NCBI GenBank assembly: GCA_022711405.1
Contig: JAKLFC010000001.1
Span: 186,001-250,000, forward strand
Direction: 5' to 3'
Source: Bacteroidota bacterium
GTDB lineage: Bacteria; Bacteroidota; Bacteroidia; Bacteroidales; JAGONC01
Length of the DNA stretch: 64,000 nt
The position numbers and the translations under genes were made by a program. The stretch's first letter is position 1; every line of letters starts with the position of its first letter. Positions 50,385-58,440 of this stretch are shown here, piece by piece. The notes beneath the pieces were generated by a model. That model saw only the letters and a list, made by a program, of their open reading frames with translations, was not told the origin of the DNA and did not search any database.

Positions 50385-52148
50385 TTACTTGAATCGCTGG
50401 GCTAGCTCTCCGAAAGGCAGTATGACAAATGTCTTCCTTCCATCCGGTGCCATCTCGGGAGCGTCACAGGCAAACAACTCATCGATCAGACTGTTCATTT
50501 CGGCTTCCGAGAGTTTTTTACCTGGTTTCAGCGCCTGTTGCCGTGATAAAGAGCGTGCAAAATTAATCTTTTTATCCTGTACCAGGTCGTCTTTGTTTTT
50601 TTTGAAGTTTTCGAGCATTGCGTCGATGAGCTCTCCGATATCCGTATCTTCCATACCTGAAGGAACTCCCGTAATGATATACATATTTCTTCCGAATTCG
50701 CTGATCTCAAATCCGATATGACGGATCTCCGCAAGGATGGATGTGATCAGTTCGAAATCCTGCGGGGAAAGATGGAGCGTGTGGGGGTAGAGGATCTGCT
50801 GGGAAGCCGGTTTCTGTTGAGTGAACAGGCGCAGGTACCGTTCAAAAAGGATCCGTTCATGGGCTGCCTGCTGATCGACCAGTAAGATACCTGATTTTAC
50901 GCTGCTGACGATATACTGATCATGGATCTGTACCATATGGCTTGTATCTTCCGCTTCCTGCCCGTGAGGGGCGTACAGTTTTTCCCATTTCTGGACGACT
51001 GGTCTCTTATAGGCCGGAGGATTATCAGGGGGCGTGCCTCTGGTGAACGGATTATAGTCAGGATTGATCGTGATGGTTGGCTGTTTGATCTCTCCTTTAT
51101 AAGCAGACGGATCATAGGGCAGTCCGGGTTCCTGGTCAAAATCGAGGGAAGGTGACAGGTTATGCAATCCCAGTGCCTTTTTGACTGCAGCTCTGACGAT
51201 TGAATAGATGATCTGCTGGTGCAGAAAATTAACCTCGATCTTGGTAGGGTGGATGTTGACGTCAATGTTGGCCGGGTTGACTTCCAGCATGATGAAATAG
51301 GAGGGGAAAGCTTCGTCGGGGATCAACTCCTGGAAGGCTTCCTCCACGGCATGATGCAGGTAGGGATGGCGGATATACCTCCTGTTGGCAAAAAAATACT
51401 GTTCGCCGCGTGTCTTCCTTGCAAACTGGGGTTTGCCGATAAAACCGCTGATCTTTACCACATCAGTATCCTCCATGACGGGTACCAGTCTGTCAAGGTA
51501 TGAAGAGCCAAGGATGTTGATCAATCTTGTCTTCTGGTTGGAGGCAGGCAGCTGGTAGATGATCCTGTTATCATTGTAAAAAGTAAATGACAGTTCAGGG
51601 TGAGCGATGCCGATTCGCTGAAACTCTTCCATCAGGTTGCGGAGTTCGACCTGGTCGGATTTCAGGAATTTTCTCCGTGCCGGCACATTGTAGAAAAGGT
51701 TCTTAACAGCGATGGAGGTGCCATTGCTGCAGGCGCAGAGAGCCTGCTCCCGGAGTTCAGAACCTTCGATCCTGATGCAGGTTCCGGTTTCGTCTTCCAC
51801 ACGCTTTGTTTTCATCTCAACCTGAGCCACTGCCACGATGGACGCCAGGGCCTCTCCCCTGAATCCCATAGTGCGGATCGCGAACAAGTCCTGTGCATTC
51901 CTGATTTTGGAAGTGGCATGCCGTTCAAATGACATTCTGGCGTCGGTAGAACTCATCCCGCAACCGTTATCAGTCACCTGGATGAGCGTACGTCCGGCGT
52001 CGCGAATGATGACGTGAATGTCGCTGGCACCGGCATCAATACTATTCTCGAGGAGTTCTTTTAGAGCGGATGCAGGACGCTGGATCACCTCGCCTGCAGC
52101 GATCTGATTCGCAATTCCGTCGGGTAATAACTGGATGATATCTGACAT
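50385..52148 (-). CDS. mutL: DNA mismatch repair protein MutL
   Basis: 587 residues; mismatch-repair mediator between MutS and downstream nicking or helicase steps. The GHKL ATPase motifs LKELLENSIDAGA, DNGCGM and TMGFRGEALASI are all near the N-terminus. In the C-terminal half the endonuclease motif DQHAxxExxxxE appears as DQQAAHERILFE, with Gln for His, and the C-terminal CPHGRP-type metal motif is replaced by APDGRKTFV, so nicking activity by the standard metal site is doubtful. The start overlaps the stop of the upstream 89-codon gene by one base (TAATG). Confidence 0.96.
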   Translation of the reverse strand: MSDIIQLLPDGIANQIAAGEVIQRPASALKELLENSIDAGASDIHVIIRDAGRTLIQVTDNGCGMSSTDARMSFERHATSKIRNAQDLFAIRTMGFRGEALASIVAVAQVEMKTKRVEDETGTCIRIEGSELREQALCACSNGTSIAVKNLFYNVPARRKFLKSDQVELRNLMEEFQRIGIAHPELSFTFYNDNRIIYQLPASNQKTRLINILGSSYLDRLVPVMEDTDVVKISGFIGKPQFARKTRGEQYFFANRRYIRHPYLHHAVEEAFQELIPDEAFPSYFIMLEVNPANIDVNIHPTKIEVNFLHQQIIYSIVRAAVKKALGLHNLSPSLDFDQEPGLPYDPSAYKGEIKQPTITINPDYNPFTRGTPPDNPPAYKRPVVQKWEKLYAPHGQEAEDTSHMVQIHDQYIVSSVKSGILLVDQQAAHERILFERYLRLFTQQKPASQQILYPHTLHLSPQDFELITSILAEIRHIGFEISEFGRNMYIITGVPSGMEDTDIGELIDAMLENFKKNKDDLVQDKKINFARSLSRQQALKPGKKLSEAEMNSLIDELFACDAPEMAPDGRKTFVILPFGELAQRFK

Positions 52149-52417
52149 TATTTCCTCAGGAATAACAGGTAAATCAGTATCAAGGCAAGCAGGATGAAGA
52201 TGAAGAGTCTCTGGCTGCTGGATTTCTTCCTGGCATCTCTTCGCTCATTCCTCCAGCGTTGTTGCATCTGTGATCTGAGCCTTAGTTCCGGATCGCTGGA
52301 ATCTGTCAGCCCCAGTTCTCTTTTACGCTGCTCCAGCTCCTCTTTTTTTGGATCGTAATACCTTGGCTTGATCTCGAATTGCTTCGGTTTTGGTGTATGG
52401 AAGAATTTGAAAGCCAT
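52148..52417 (-). CDS. small membrane-anchored basic protein
   Basis: 89 residues from ATG 52417 (the frame extends 27 codons upstream, but those lack homolog-like character). It is charged and helical (KKEELEQRKRELG, QRWRNERRDARKKS) and ends in one hydrophobic helix (LFIFILLALILIYLLFL), so it is probably a tail-anchored or C-terminally anchored inner-membrane protein. It overlaps the mutL start by one base and belongs to the mutL-rhomboid operon. No function is known to me. Confidence 0.78.
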   Translation of the reverse strand: MAFKFFHTPKPKQFEIKPRYYDPKKEELEQRKRELGLTDSSDPELRLRSQMQQRWRNERRDARKKSSSQRLFIFILLALILIYLLFLRK

Positions 52418-52544
52418 GGGATCGTATTTTTCACAAAAGTACTCATTTTTCTCACCCTGACGTGCTTTACCTGAGAATGCCCCTGAATCCCAAAACAATG
52501 GTTCGCAAGGTGAATTTACACATCCAGGAATGAATTGATTTCAT

Positions 52545-53654
52545 CTACCTCGGCCGAACCGGTGTCAGCTTATAATCTGAACGGTTCAGAATGACATCCT
52601 GATTCGGATTGTAGCTCTGCTGGTTAGTGTAAATGATTTCCCCAGAAGGATTTTCCCACCGGTAGTTCCACTGATTGGATCCGATCTCGGTTTCTTTAGT
52701 GAAAGGATTTACATATTCTTCCTGACCAGTGAGATTAAGAAACATATCATTCTGGATTTCGCTGAATGTTTGCTGGCGATGGTTTACGATCTCCTGTTCG
52801 ATTCGTTGAATGTCCTGCTGGGTTTTCACCACCAGCTGGCCCCTGTAGATTTGTCCCTGTATCTCGCGGTTTACCCAGTTCGGGTCAGGTTTGACGGAAC
52901 CCATGATCACGCTGCAGACGGGAGCCCAATCGTCAAAATCGTCAATTGGCGCCCGCATGAGATACGTCTCGTGATTGCCCCACAGTCCTGCACCCATCTG
53001 CCCGTAATCCTCAATCAGGGTTACAAAGGTTTCTTTATAGCTGATGCCATTTTCCTGGTATGTCAGGGTGAGAACAATCGCGTCATGATGAAAGTCAGAC
53101 CCGGGTATCTGGCCCAGTCTCATCCTTGAGTACTGTGCCGCAAGTCCTGATTGTTGCTTTTGAGCGATGACCTGAACATTGGAAGCGTGTGGGTGTGCAT
53201 ATGGGAATGCGATAGTCAGGATGAAATCGCGGGGATTGAGCATAGGCCATACCATCATACCATTATAATTGCTTCCCTGGGGAAAGTAACCTGCCACCAT
53301 GGATTGGCGCATATCAAAATAGAGCATATCCGGAAGCCATCGAACCATGACGGTACCCCCATCATCTTTTTTGACGGTCAGGTCGAGTTTGGCTTCGATC
53401 GATTGCCCTGCACCACCCTGGGCGGTAGGATCCACCCTGAAAATGCCTCCATCTATTTTCCAATCTTTCGGAATGAGCAGGCTGAACGCATTTTCTCTGG
53501 GTTCATTTGTCCTGCGCAGGATGAGAGGAGGAAGGCTTTGCTGCGTAACAGACAGGTTCCGGATAATTTTTTCAATGTTTTCAGCAGTACCAGTCAAAGC
53601 GGCAGCCATCAGGACAAGGATAATGGCCAGAGAACGGGATTTCATCGGGATCAT
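52545..53654 (-). CDS. exported protein of unknown function
   Basis: 369 residues with a signal peptide (SLAIILVLMAAALTGTA, about residues 7-23). Recognisable traits are a beta-rich middle part (RTNEPRENAFSLLIPKDWK ... NYNGMMVWPMLNP) and a helical C-terminal segment (TQQDIQRIEQEIVNHRQQTFSEIQNDM) before a WNYRWENPSGEIIYTN repeat-like ending. I recognise the overall style of conserved secreted proteins in diverse bacteria but cannot name a family or activity. The frame allows starts three codons apart at 53654 and 53645. Confidence 0.75.
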   Translation of the reverse strand: MIPMKSRSLAIILVLMAAALTGTAENIEKIIRNLSVTQQSLPPLILRRTNEPRENAFSLLIPKDWKIDGGIFRVDPTAQGGAGQSIEAKLDLTVKKDDGGTVMVRWLPDMLYFDMRQSMVAGYFPQGSNYNGMMVWPMLNPRDFILTIAFPYAHPHASNVQVIAQKQQSGLAAQYSRMRLGQIPGSDFHHDAIVLTLTYQENGISYKETFVTLIEDYGQMGAGLWGNHETYLMRAPIDDFDDWAPVCSVIMGSVKPDPNWVNREIQGQIYRGQLVVKTQQDIQRIEQEIVNHRQQTFSEIQNDMFLNLTGQEEYVNPFTKETEIGSNQWNYRWENPSGEIIYTNQQSYNPNQDVILNRSDYKLTPVRPR

Positions 53655-53684
53655 TATTTATTTGTGAACAATTACATCATCAGG

Positions 53685-54191
53685 TCACCACTGGTTGTAC
53701 CTGACTTTGTTCCAGTCGTAATCATTTTTAGGGGACTTGTGTTCAGCAGGGTACCCGATGGCGATCAGGGACACAGGAATAATAGGATCCGGTAATTTGA
53801 AGAGATCTTTCATCCCCTGCATCCGATCTTTTATTGGATAGACTCCCAGCCAGACCGACCCAAGTCCAAGGTAAGCCGAGGTAACAAGTATGTTTTCAGT
53901 GGCAGCACTGCAATTCAGTGCGATATAGCCGATATCTTCTTCAATGCTTGTATCACCGCAGACAAGGATCGCCAGTGATGCCTCCAGCAGCATGGATCCA
54001 TAGGGATGGTAACGGGGGATCCTGTCCAGCTGGTTGCGCTCTGTGACAGCAATGAGGTGCCAGGGTTGCTTGTTGCGGGCTGAAGGTGCACAAAGGCCTG
54101 CTTTCAGAAGAAGGTCGACCTGATCGCCGGATATGGGCCCCGGTGTGAACTTCCGTATGCTGCGACGGATGAATACTGGATTCATGGTCAT
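53685..54191 (-). CDS. nitroreductase-family flavoprotein
   Basis: A 168-residue FMN-dependent oxidoreductase fold. RRSIRKFTPGPISGDQVDLLLKAGLCAPSARNKQPWHLIAVTE near the N-terminus is the FMN-phosphate and ribityl site pattern; TSAYLGLGSVWLGVYP and ALNCSAATENILV are further family segments. Family members reduce nitroaromatics, quinones or flavins with NAD(P)H, and the physiological substrate is unclear. A second in-frame ATG lies two codons in. Confidence 0.92.
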   Translation of the reverse strand: MTMNPVFIRRSIRKFTPGPISGDQVDLLLKAGLCAPSARNKQPWHLIAVTERNQLDRIPRYHPYGSMLLEASLAILVCGDTSIEEDIGYIALNCSAATENILVTSAYLGLGSVWLGVYPIKDRMQGMKDLFKLPDPIIPVSLIAIGYPAEHKSPKNDYDWNKVRYNQW

Positions 54192-54209
54192 CTCAGGCTG
54201 TGTGGGGAA

Positions 54210-54764
54210 TTATGCGCTGGCAAATGCAGGGAACCTCTTGCTAACCAGGTACAGGCTACCAAAAAGGATGGCATTGTAAAAAAGGCTTCCGACGACCTCA
54301 TTCAGAAAGAAAGAAAGACCATGGCTGCCATCGTTGAAGAATGCAAGGCCGGCAACATAGCATTGGATCAGTCCTGCAAAGGAATCCGGGTAGACAGGAC
54401 TGCCAATCCATGCACCGAAATTGGTAATCAGAAAGAAGATAACGGATGAAAGCAGGGAAGCTCCTGCAACGGTAAAAAGGGTGATGTTTCTTTTCAGAAT
54501 AAGTCCGATTAAGGTTGTAATTACGAATCCGGCATAAACCCAACCCATCATGCCATGAAATCCCAGGATGAGATCACTCAGAAACAGCGCGGCAAGGGGC
54601 ATCAGGAAGGCAATGTATTTCTTGTTCAGGCAGGCACCTCCGAAAAGGGCAATGGCGGCCACAGGCGTAAAATTAGGCCAGTGCGGCACCAGCCTGAAAA
54701 GGGCCGCTGCAAGTATGATTCCTGCAATATAAATAAGTCGTGGAGTGAAGATCTTTTTCAACAT
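54210..54764 (-). CDS. DUF6580-like integral membrane protein
   Basis: About 184 residues from ATG 54764 (the frame is open 8 codons further). It has five or so hydrophobic helices and the LFRLVPHWPNFTPVAAIALFGGACL segment I associate with DUF6580/ECF-S-like small membrane proteins of Bacteroidota; the layout recalls vitamin-transport S components, but no ECF module is present. Function unknown. It is divergent from the amidohydrolase gene. Confidence 0.78.
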   Translation of the reverse strand: MLKKIFTPRLIYIAGIILAAALFRLVPHWPNFTPVAAIALFGGACLNKKYIAFLMPLAALFLSDLILGFHGMMGWVYAGFVITTLIGLILKRNITLFTVAGASLLSSVIFFLITNFGAWIGSPVYPDSFAGLIQCYVAGLAFFNDGSHGLSFFLNEVVGSLFYNAILFGSLYLVSKRFPAFASA

Positions 54765-54857
54765 GGTCTTTCGGTTTAGAATGAACAAATATATGAATCA
54801 TTTACCAAATCGTGCAAGGATGGATGAATTAATAATTCACCATTTGCTTTTAATAAC

Positions 54858-54865
54858 TATTTTTG
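54858..54865 (+). promoter_or_regulatory. possible -7 element for the amidohydrolase gene
   Basis: TATTTTTG matches TAnnTTTG, 23 bp before the start. No -33 element at the correct spacing was seen. Confidence 0.35.
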
Positions 54866-54888
54866 AAATCAGACAATAAACCTTTGAA

Positions 54889-56529
54889 ATGATACGAAAT
54901 CACTGTTATCTCTTTTTAATAGCCACATTATTTTCCTGTCAACAGATGAAAACTGAAGCGGACCTGATTTTATTCAATGCGACCATATATACCGTTGATT
55001 CCACATTTTCCACAGCCCAGAGCTTGGCCATCAGGGATGGGAAGATCCTTGCCATCGGATCTGACCGTCAGATCCAGGATCGTTATTATGCGAAGGAATA
55101 CCGGGAGGTGGCCGGAAAGATCATCCTGCCAGGTTTTATCGATGCACACTGCCATTTTGCCGGCTATGGAAAAAAATTACTTCAGTACGCGGACCTGGAT
55201 GGAACCAGCTCCTTTGATGAGGTGCTTCAGAGGCTCCTGGATCATTACCGTTCGTATCCCTCAGAATGGCTGCAGGGAAGAGGTTGGGATCAAAATGACT
55301 GGCCGTTGAAAGAGTTTCCTGACAACACCATGCTGGACAGTCTTTTTCCAGGAGTGCCGGTCTACATAAGGAGGGTGGACGGCCATGCGGCCCTTGCCAG
55401 CCCTGAGGCGCTGAGACGGGCCGGAATAACTGCGGGAATGAGTGTCAGGGGTGGTGAAGTGGAAGTGAAAAATGGAAAAATGACAGGTATTCTGCTGGAT
55501 AACGCCATGGACCTGATTTCAGCAGTAATACCTGCCCTGACACTCCAGGAAGAAACCGAAGCACTGATGATGGCTCAGACGAATTGCCTTGCAGCGGGAT
55601 TGACCATGGTCGTGGATGCGGGTCTGGATAAGCAAACCATATGGCTCATGGATTCATTGCAAAAAGAGAATACATTGAAGATACGTGTGGACGCCATGCT
55701 GAATCCGGAAGAGGAAAATCTGCAGGCGTTCCTGCCAAACGGTGTATATCTCACCGATAAGCTAAGGGTCGGATCCATCAAACTGTATGCTGACGGCGCA
55801 CTGGGATCCAGGGGTGCCTGCCTGCTTGAACCTTATGCCGATGCACCTCAACGGACAGGATTCATGATCCAGGAACCCGGATATTATCAATCAATCTGTG
55901 AACGCGCTTATCAGAGTGGTTATCAGGTAAATACGCATGCCATTGGAGATTCTGGCGTCCGTTTCATGCTTAAGATGTATGCATCTTTTCTGAAGGGAAA
56001 TAACGATCGCCGGTGGAGGATCGAGCATGTGCAGGTGGTTCATCCTGAGGATTTCAGTCTGTTTGGACGCTTTTCCATCATCCCCTCTGTTCAGGCTACC
56101 CATACCACCTCCGACATGAAATGGGCCGTGGAACGTCTTGGAAGTGAACGAATCAAAGGGGCCTATGCTTACCGACAGCTGCTCAATGAGAACGGCTGGC
56201 TGCCCAATGGAACCGATTTTCCCATTGAAGATATTTATCCTCTTTATACTTTTTATTCCAGTGTGACACGTAAGGATCATGAAGGTTTTCCGGAGGGCGG
56301 CTTCCAGATGGAAAATGCGCTTACCCGCGAAGAAGCCCTCCGGTCTGTCACGATTTGGGCTGCCATGGGGAGCTTCCGCGAGAAGGAAACCGGAAGCCTA
56401 GAGCCCGGAAAATGGGCTGACTTTGTAGTGCTCGACAGGGATATTCTGACCTGCCAGGAGCAGGAAATACTGGAGACGAAGGTGGTGATGACCTTCATTG
56501 CAGGGGAGGAAGTCTATCCCGCTCACTGA
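54889..56529 (+). CDS. YtcJ-like amidohydrolase, probable lipoprotein
   Basis: 546 residues of the amidohydrolase_3 group. The N-terminus CYLFLIATLFSCQQMK looks like a lipoprotein signal (Cys17). ILPGFIDAHCHFAGYGKKL carries the HxH metal ligands; VNTHAIGDSG and RIEHVQVVHPEDFSLFGRFSIIPSVQATHTTSDMKW carry further metal and substrate residues; NGTDFPIEDIYPL holds the final Asp. Members hydrolyse amides or related bonds, and the substrate cannot be predicted. It converges on the HD-domain gene. Confidence 0.9.
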   Translation: MIRNHCYLFLIATLFSCQQMKTEADLILFNATIYTVDSTFSTAQSLAIRDGKILAIGSDRQIQDRYYAKEYREVAGKIILPGFIDAHCHFAGYGKKLLQYADLDGTSSFDEVLQRLLDHYRSYPSEWLQGRGWDQNDWPLKEFPDNTMLDSLFPGVPVYIRRVDGHAALASPEALRRAGITAGMSVRGGEVEVKNGKMTGILLDNAMDLISAVIPALTLQEETEALMMAQTNCLAAGLTMVVDAGLDKQTIWLMDSLQKENTLKIRVDAMLNPEEENLQAFLPNGVYLTDKLRVGSIKLYADGALGSRGACLLEPYADAPQRTGFMIQEPGYYQSICERAYQSGYQVNTHAIGDSGVRFMLKMYASFLKGNNDRRWRIEHVQVVHPEDFSLFGRFSIIPSVQATHTTSDMKWAVERLGSERIKGAYAYRQLLNENGWLPNGTDFPIEDIYPLYTFYSSVTRKDHEGFPEGGFQMENALTREEALRSVTIWAAMGSFREKETGSLEPGKWADFVVLDRDILTCQEQEILETKVVMTFIAGEEVYPAH

Positions 56530-56622
56530 GTCATCTTTCCAATACCGAACCCTCTTTCATCCCTCCTTTCAAATTTCTACTTCCCCTTCAACTTACACCT
56601 CTGCTTCGGTAATCGTTAATGG

Positions 56623-57198
56623 TTATTCATAGAGATACTCCACACCGAATACTTTAACGAATTCTTCAAAGACTGCAACCTTATCTTCCCCGTATTTCAT
56701 GACTTTCCTGAGGATTTGTCCGATGGATTTCGGAGTGGTGAGGTATTTCTCGTTTTTTGAGTAGAACTTGTCGGCGTAGCAGACGATCTTTTCTTCTATT
56801 GTGACGGGAACCATCTCCCTGTGCGGCAGAGGCATATTGTACGTGATGATGTCGCTCAGGGTGATCCCCAACCCGATATGACGTTCGCACACCGGGGCAA
56901 TCTCATGCAGCCCCTCTCTTTCCAGCAACTCGCGTCCAAGATAGCCGTGTGCAATGTAGGGAAAAGGACCCGTGCATCCTATCTCGGGAGACTGGGTCAG
57001 GAAAATGCCGATATCGTGAAGCATGGCCGACCAGCGTATGATCTCCATATCCGCTTTCATCGCCGGATTGTGAGAGGCGATCAGAAGGGATGCTTCCGTA
57101 ACCTTCTGGCTATGGATGGACAGATAATTAAAGGAGAGCGATCCTCCAGGGTAATATTTTCTGATGATTTCTTCGGGTGACATGTTGAGTATATTCAT
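56623..57198 (-). CDS. HD-domain phosphohydrolase-like protein
   Basis: 191 residues, all helical. The HD signature is SAMLHDIGIFL (His-Asp) with an upstream His in NYLSIHSQKV and a downstream His/Asp set (IAHGYLGRELL, CERHIGLG, CYADKFYSK). Such proteins hydrolyse phosphate esters or nucleotides. The 93-bp gap to the convergent amidohydrolase gene carries GAAGG-like repeat sequence. The hydrolase gene downstream in coordinates is upstream in transcription by 10 bp, so the two are likely one operon. Confidence 0.85.
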   Translation of the reverse strand: MNILNMSPEEIIRKYYPGGSLSFNYLSIHSQKVTEASLLIASHNPAMKADMEIIRWSAMLHDIGIFLTQSPEIGCTGPFPYIAHGYLGRELLEREGLHEIAPVCERHIGLGITLSDIITYNMPLPHREMVPVTIEEKIVCYADKFYSKNEKYLTTPKSIGQILRKVMKYGEDKVAVFEEFVKVFGVEYLYE

Positions 57199-57208
57199 TG
57201 CATTGCTG

Positions 57209-58147
57209 TCAGGATCTCCCTGTTTTCATTTCTATCCACCCGGTTAGCTCTGCAAGGACCTCCCTGCGGTTTTTTTCATTGTGCATCTCATGCCGGCCCT
57301 CGGGATAGATGCGCAGGGTAATGTCCTTTACTCCTGCTTTCCTTAGCTGACGGGCGATTTGCTGAGGCCCTTCTGAGAATTTTCCCACGGCATCATTTTT
57401 CCCTGCCACGATCAAAACAGGCAACTGACCGGGAATTCTTTTCAATGCCTGGTCATGATTGATTATTTTCAATCCGTGGAACATCCCCTGATAAAATCCG
57501 GATGTAGAGGGAAAACCACATAACGGATCCCTTATGTACGTGTCGACAAGGTCAGTATCTGTTGTCAGCCAGTCGAATCCGGTGCGATTGGGTTTGAAAT
57601 GGTGATTGAATACCCCGTAAGCCAGGTAATTGAGCAGCCTGTTCCTGTAATGAATGCCGTACATCAGACTTGAGGCACCGGAAAGGGCCATGCCGGCCCA
57701 TATCAACGGTAGCGTCGTGGAATCAGGTCCCGACAGGATGAGGCAATCCAGCCTGTCTCCGTAAAGAATGGCAAAATGCCGTGCCAGCATGGAGCCCATG
57801 CTATGGCCCAGCATGGTGTAAGGAAGCCCCGGGTACTGGTATTTCGTAAATGACATCACCTGGTGCATCTGGCTGAGGATCTCCTGCCAGCCTTCCCGGC
57901 CCTTCAGGTGCCCCAGTTCTTTCGGGCTCACCGCTGTCCTTCCGTGCCCGGAGTGGTCTTCAGCCACGACCAGGAAACCTCTTTCCGTAAGGTGTTCTGC
58001 CATTGGAAGGTATCTGCCTCCATGCTCCATCATACCATGGATGATCTGCACGATGCCCCTCAGGTGGTCGGGATCATCCGGAAGCCATTCATGAAGAAAG
58101 AAGGATTTACCTCCTTCATTGGTGATGTATCTTGAACGGTCCTGCAT
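57209..58147 (-). CDS. alpha/beta hydrolase, monoacylglycerol-lipase-like
   Basis: 312 residues with the Hydrolase_4/monoglyceride-lipase pattern: IIHGMMEHGGRYLPMAEHL (oxyanion region), TMLGHSMGSMLARHF with the nucleophile Ser (GHSMG), PVLIVAGKNDAVGKFSEG with the Asp, and EGRHEMHNEKNRREVL with the catalytic His. It likely hydrolyses mono- or lysophospho-acylglycerols in the cytoplasm; the substrate is inferred. A TACCTTTG -7 element lies just upstream. Confidence 0.93.
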   Translation of the reverse strand: MQDRSRYITNEGGKSFFLHEWLPDDPDHLRGIVQIIHGMMEHGGRYLPMAEHLTERGFLVVAEDHSGHGRTAVSPKELGHLKGREGWQEILSQMHQVMSFTKYQYPGLPYTMLGHSMGSMLARHFAILYGDRLDCLILSGPDSTTLPLIWAGMALSGASSLMYGIHYRNRLLNYLAYGVFNHHFKPNRTGFDWLTTDTDLVDTYIRDPLCGFPSTSGFYQGMFHGLKIINHDQALKRIPGQLPVLIVAGKNDAVGKFSEGPQQIARQLRKAGVKDITLRIYPEGRHEMHNEKNRREVLAELTGWIEMKTGRS

Positions 58148-58161
58148 GATGTAAATTTATG

Positions 58162-58169
58162 CAAAGGTA
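58162..58169 (-). promoter_or_regulatory. putative -7 element for the hydrolase-HD operon
   Basis: TACCTTTG on the minus strand matches TAnnTTTG, 14 bp before the alpha/beta-hydrolase start. Confidence 0.55.
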
Positions 58170-58242
58170 CGATAAAGTTATTCGTAGTTATTTGTTGCTA
58201 TTTGCTTGGCGCCTATGGCGCCTCGCGTTATTCGTCGTCATA

Positions 58243-58263
58243 AGCTTGCAGCTTGCAGCTTGT
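58243..58263. repeat. AGCTTGC x3 heptamer array
   Basis: Three tandem 7-bp units (the last AGCTTGT) in the gap before the tRNA. A GGCGCCTATGGCGCC palindrome lies about 30 bp before it. Confidence 0.7.
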
Positions 58264-58320
58264 TACCATTCTGAGAGAATGAAATATCCTGGATGAATAA
58301 TGAGAAATGAAGAAATGTAT

Positions 58321-58328
58321 TACCTTTG
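58321..58328 (+). promoter_or_regulatory. putative -7 element for tRNA-Arg
   Basis: TACCTTTG matches TAnnTTTG, 12 bp before the mature 5' end of the tRNA. Confidence 0.55.
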
Positions 58329-58340
58329 CAGCTGGTTTGA

Positions 58341-58414
58341 GGACCCGTAGCTTAATTGGATAGAGCATCTGACTACGGATCAGAAGGTTGGGGGTTCGAG
58401 TCCCTCCGGGTTCA
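58341..58414 (+). tRNA. tRNA-Arg (anticodon ACG)
   Basis: A 74-nt cloverleaf: acceptor GGACCCG pairs with CGGGTTC; D-arm GCTTAATTGGATAGAGC; anticodon stem TCTGA/TCAGA around CTACGGA with anticodon ACG; T-arm with GGTTCGAGTCC. CCA is not encoded. It decodes CGU and, if the first anticodon base is deaminated to inosine, CGC and CGA. Confidence 0.95.
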
Positions 58415-58440
58415 CGCTTCACATCGATTTTTTTCCCTTA

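Noticed and set aside
58228..58422. 64-codon minus-strand frame (GTRTPNLLIRSQMLYPIKLR)
   Set aside because: It is the well-known spurious translation of the complement of tRNA-Arg; the tRNA cloverleaf on the plus strand explains it.
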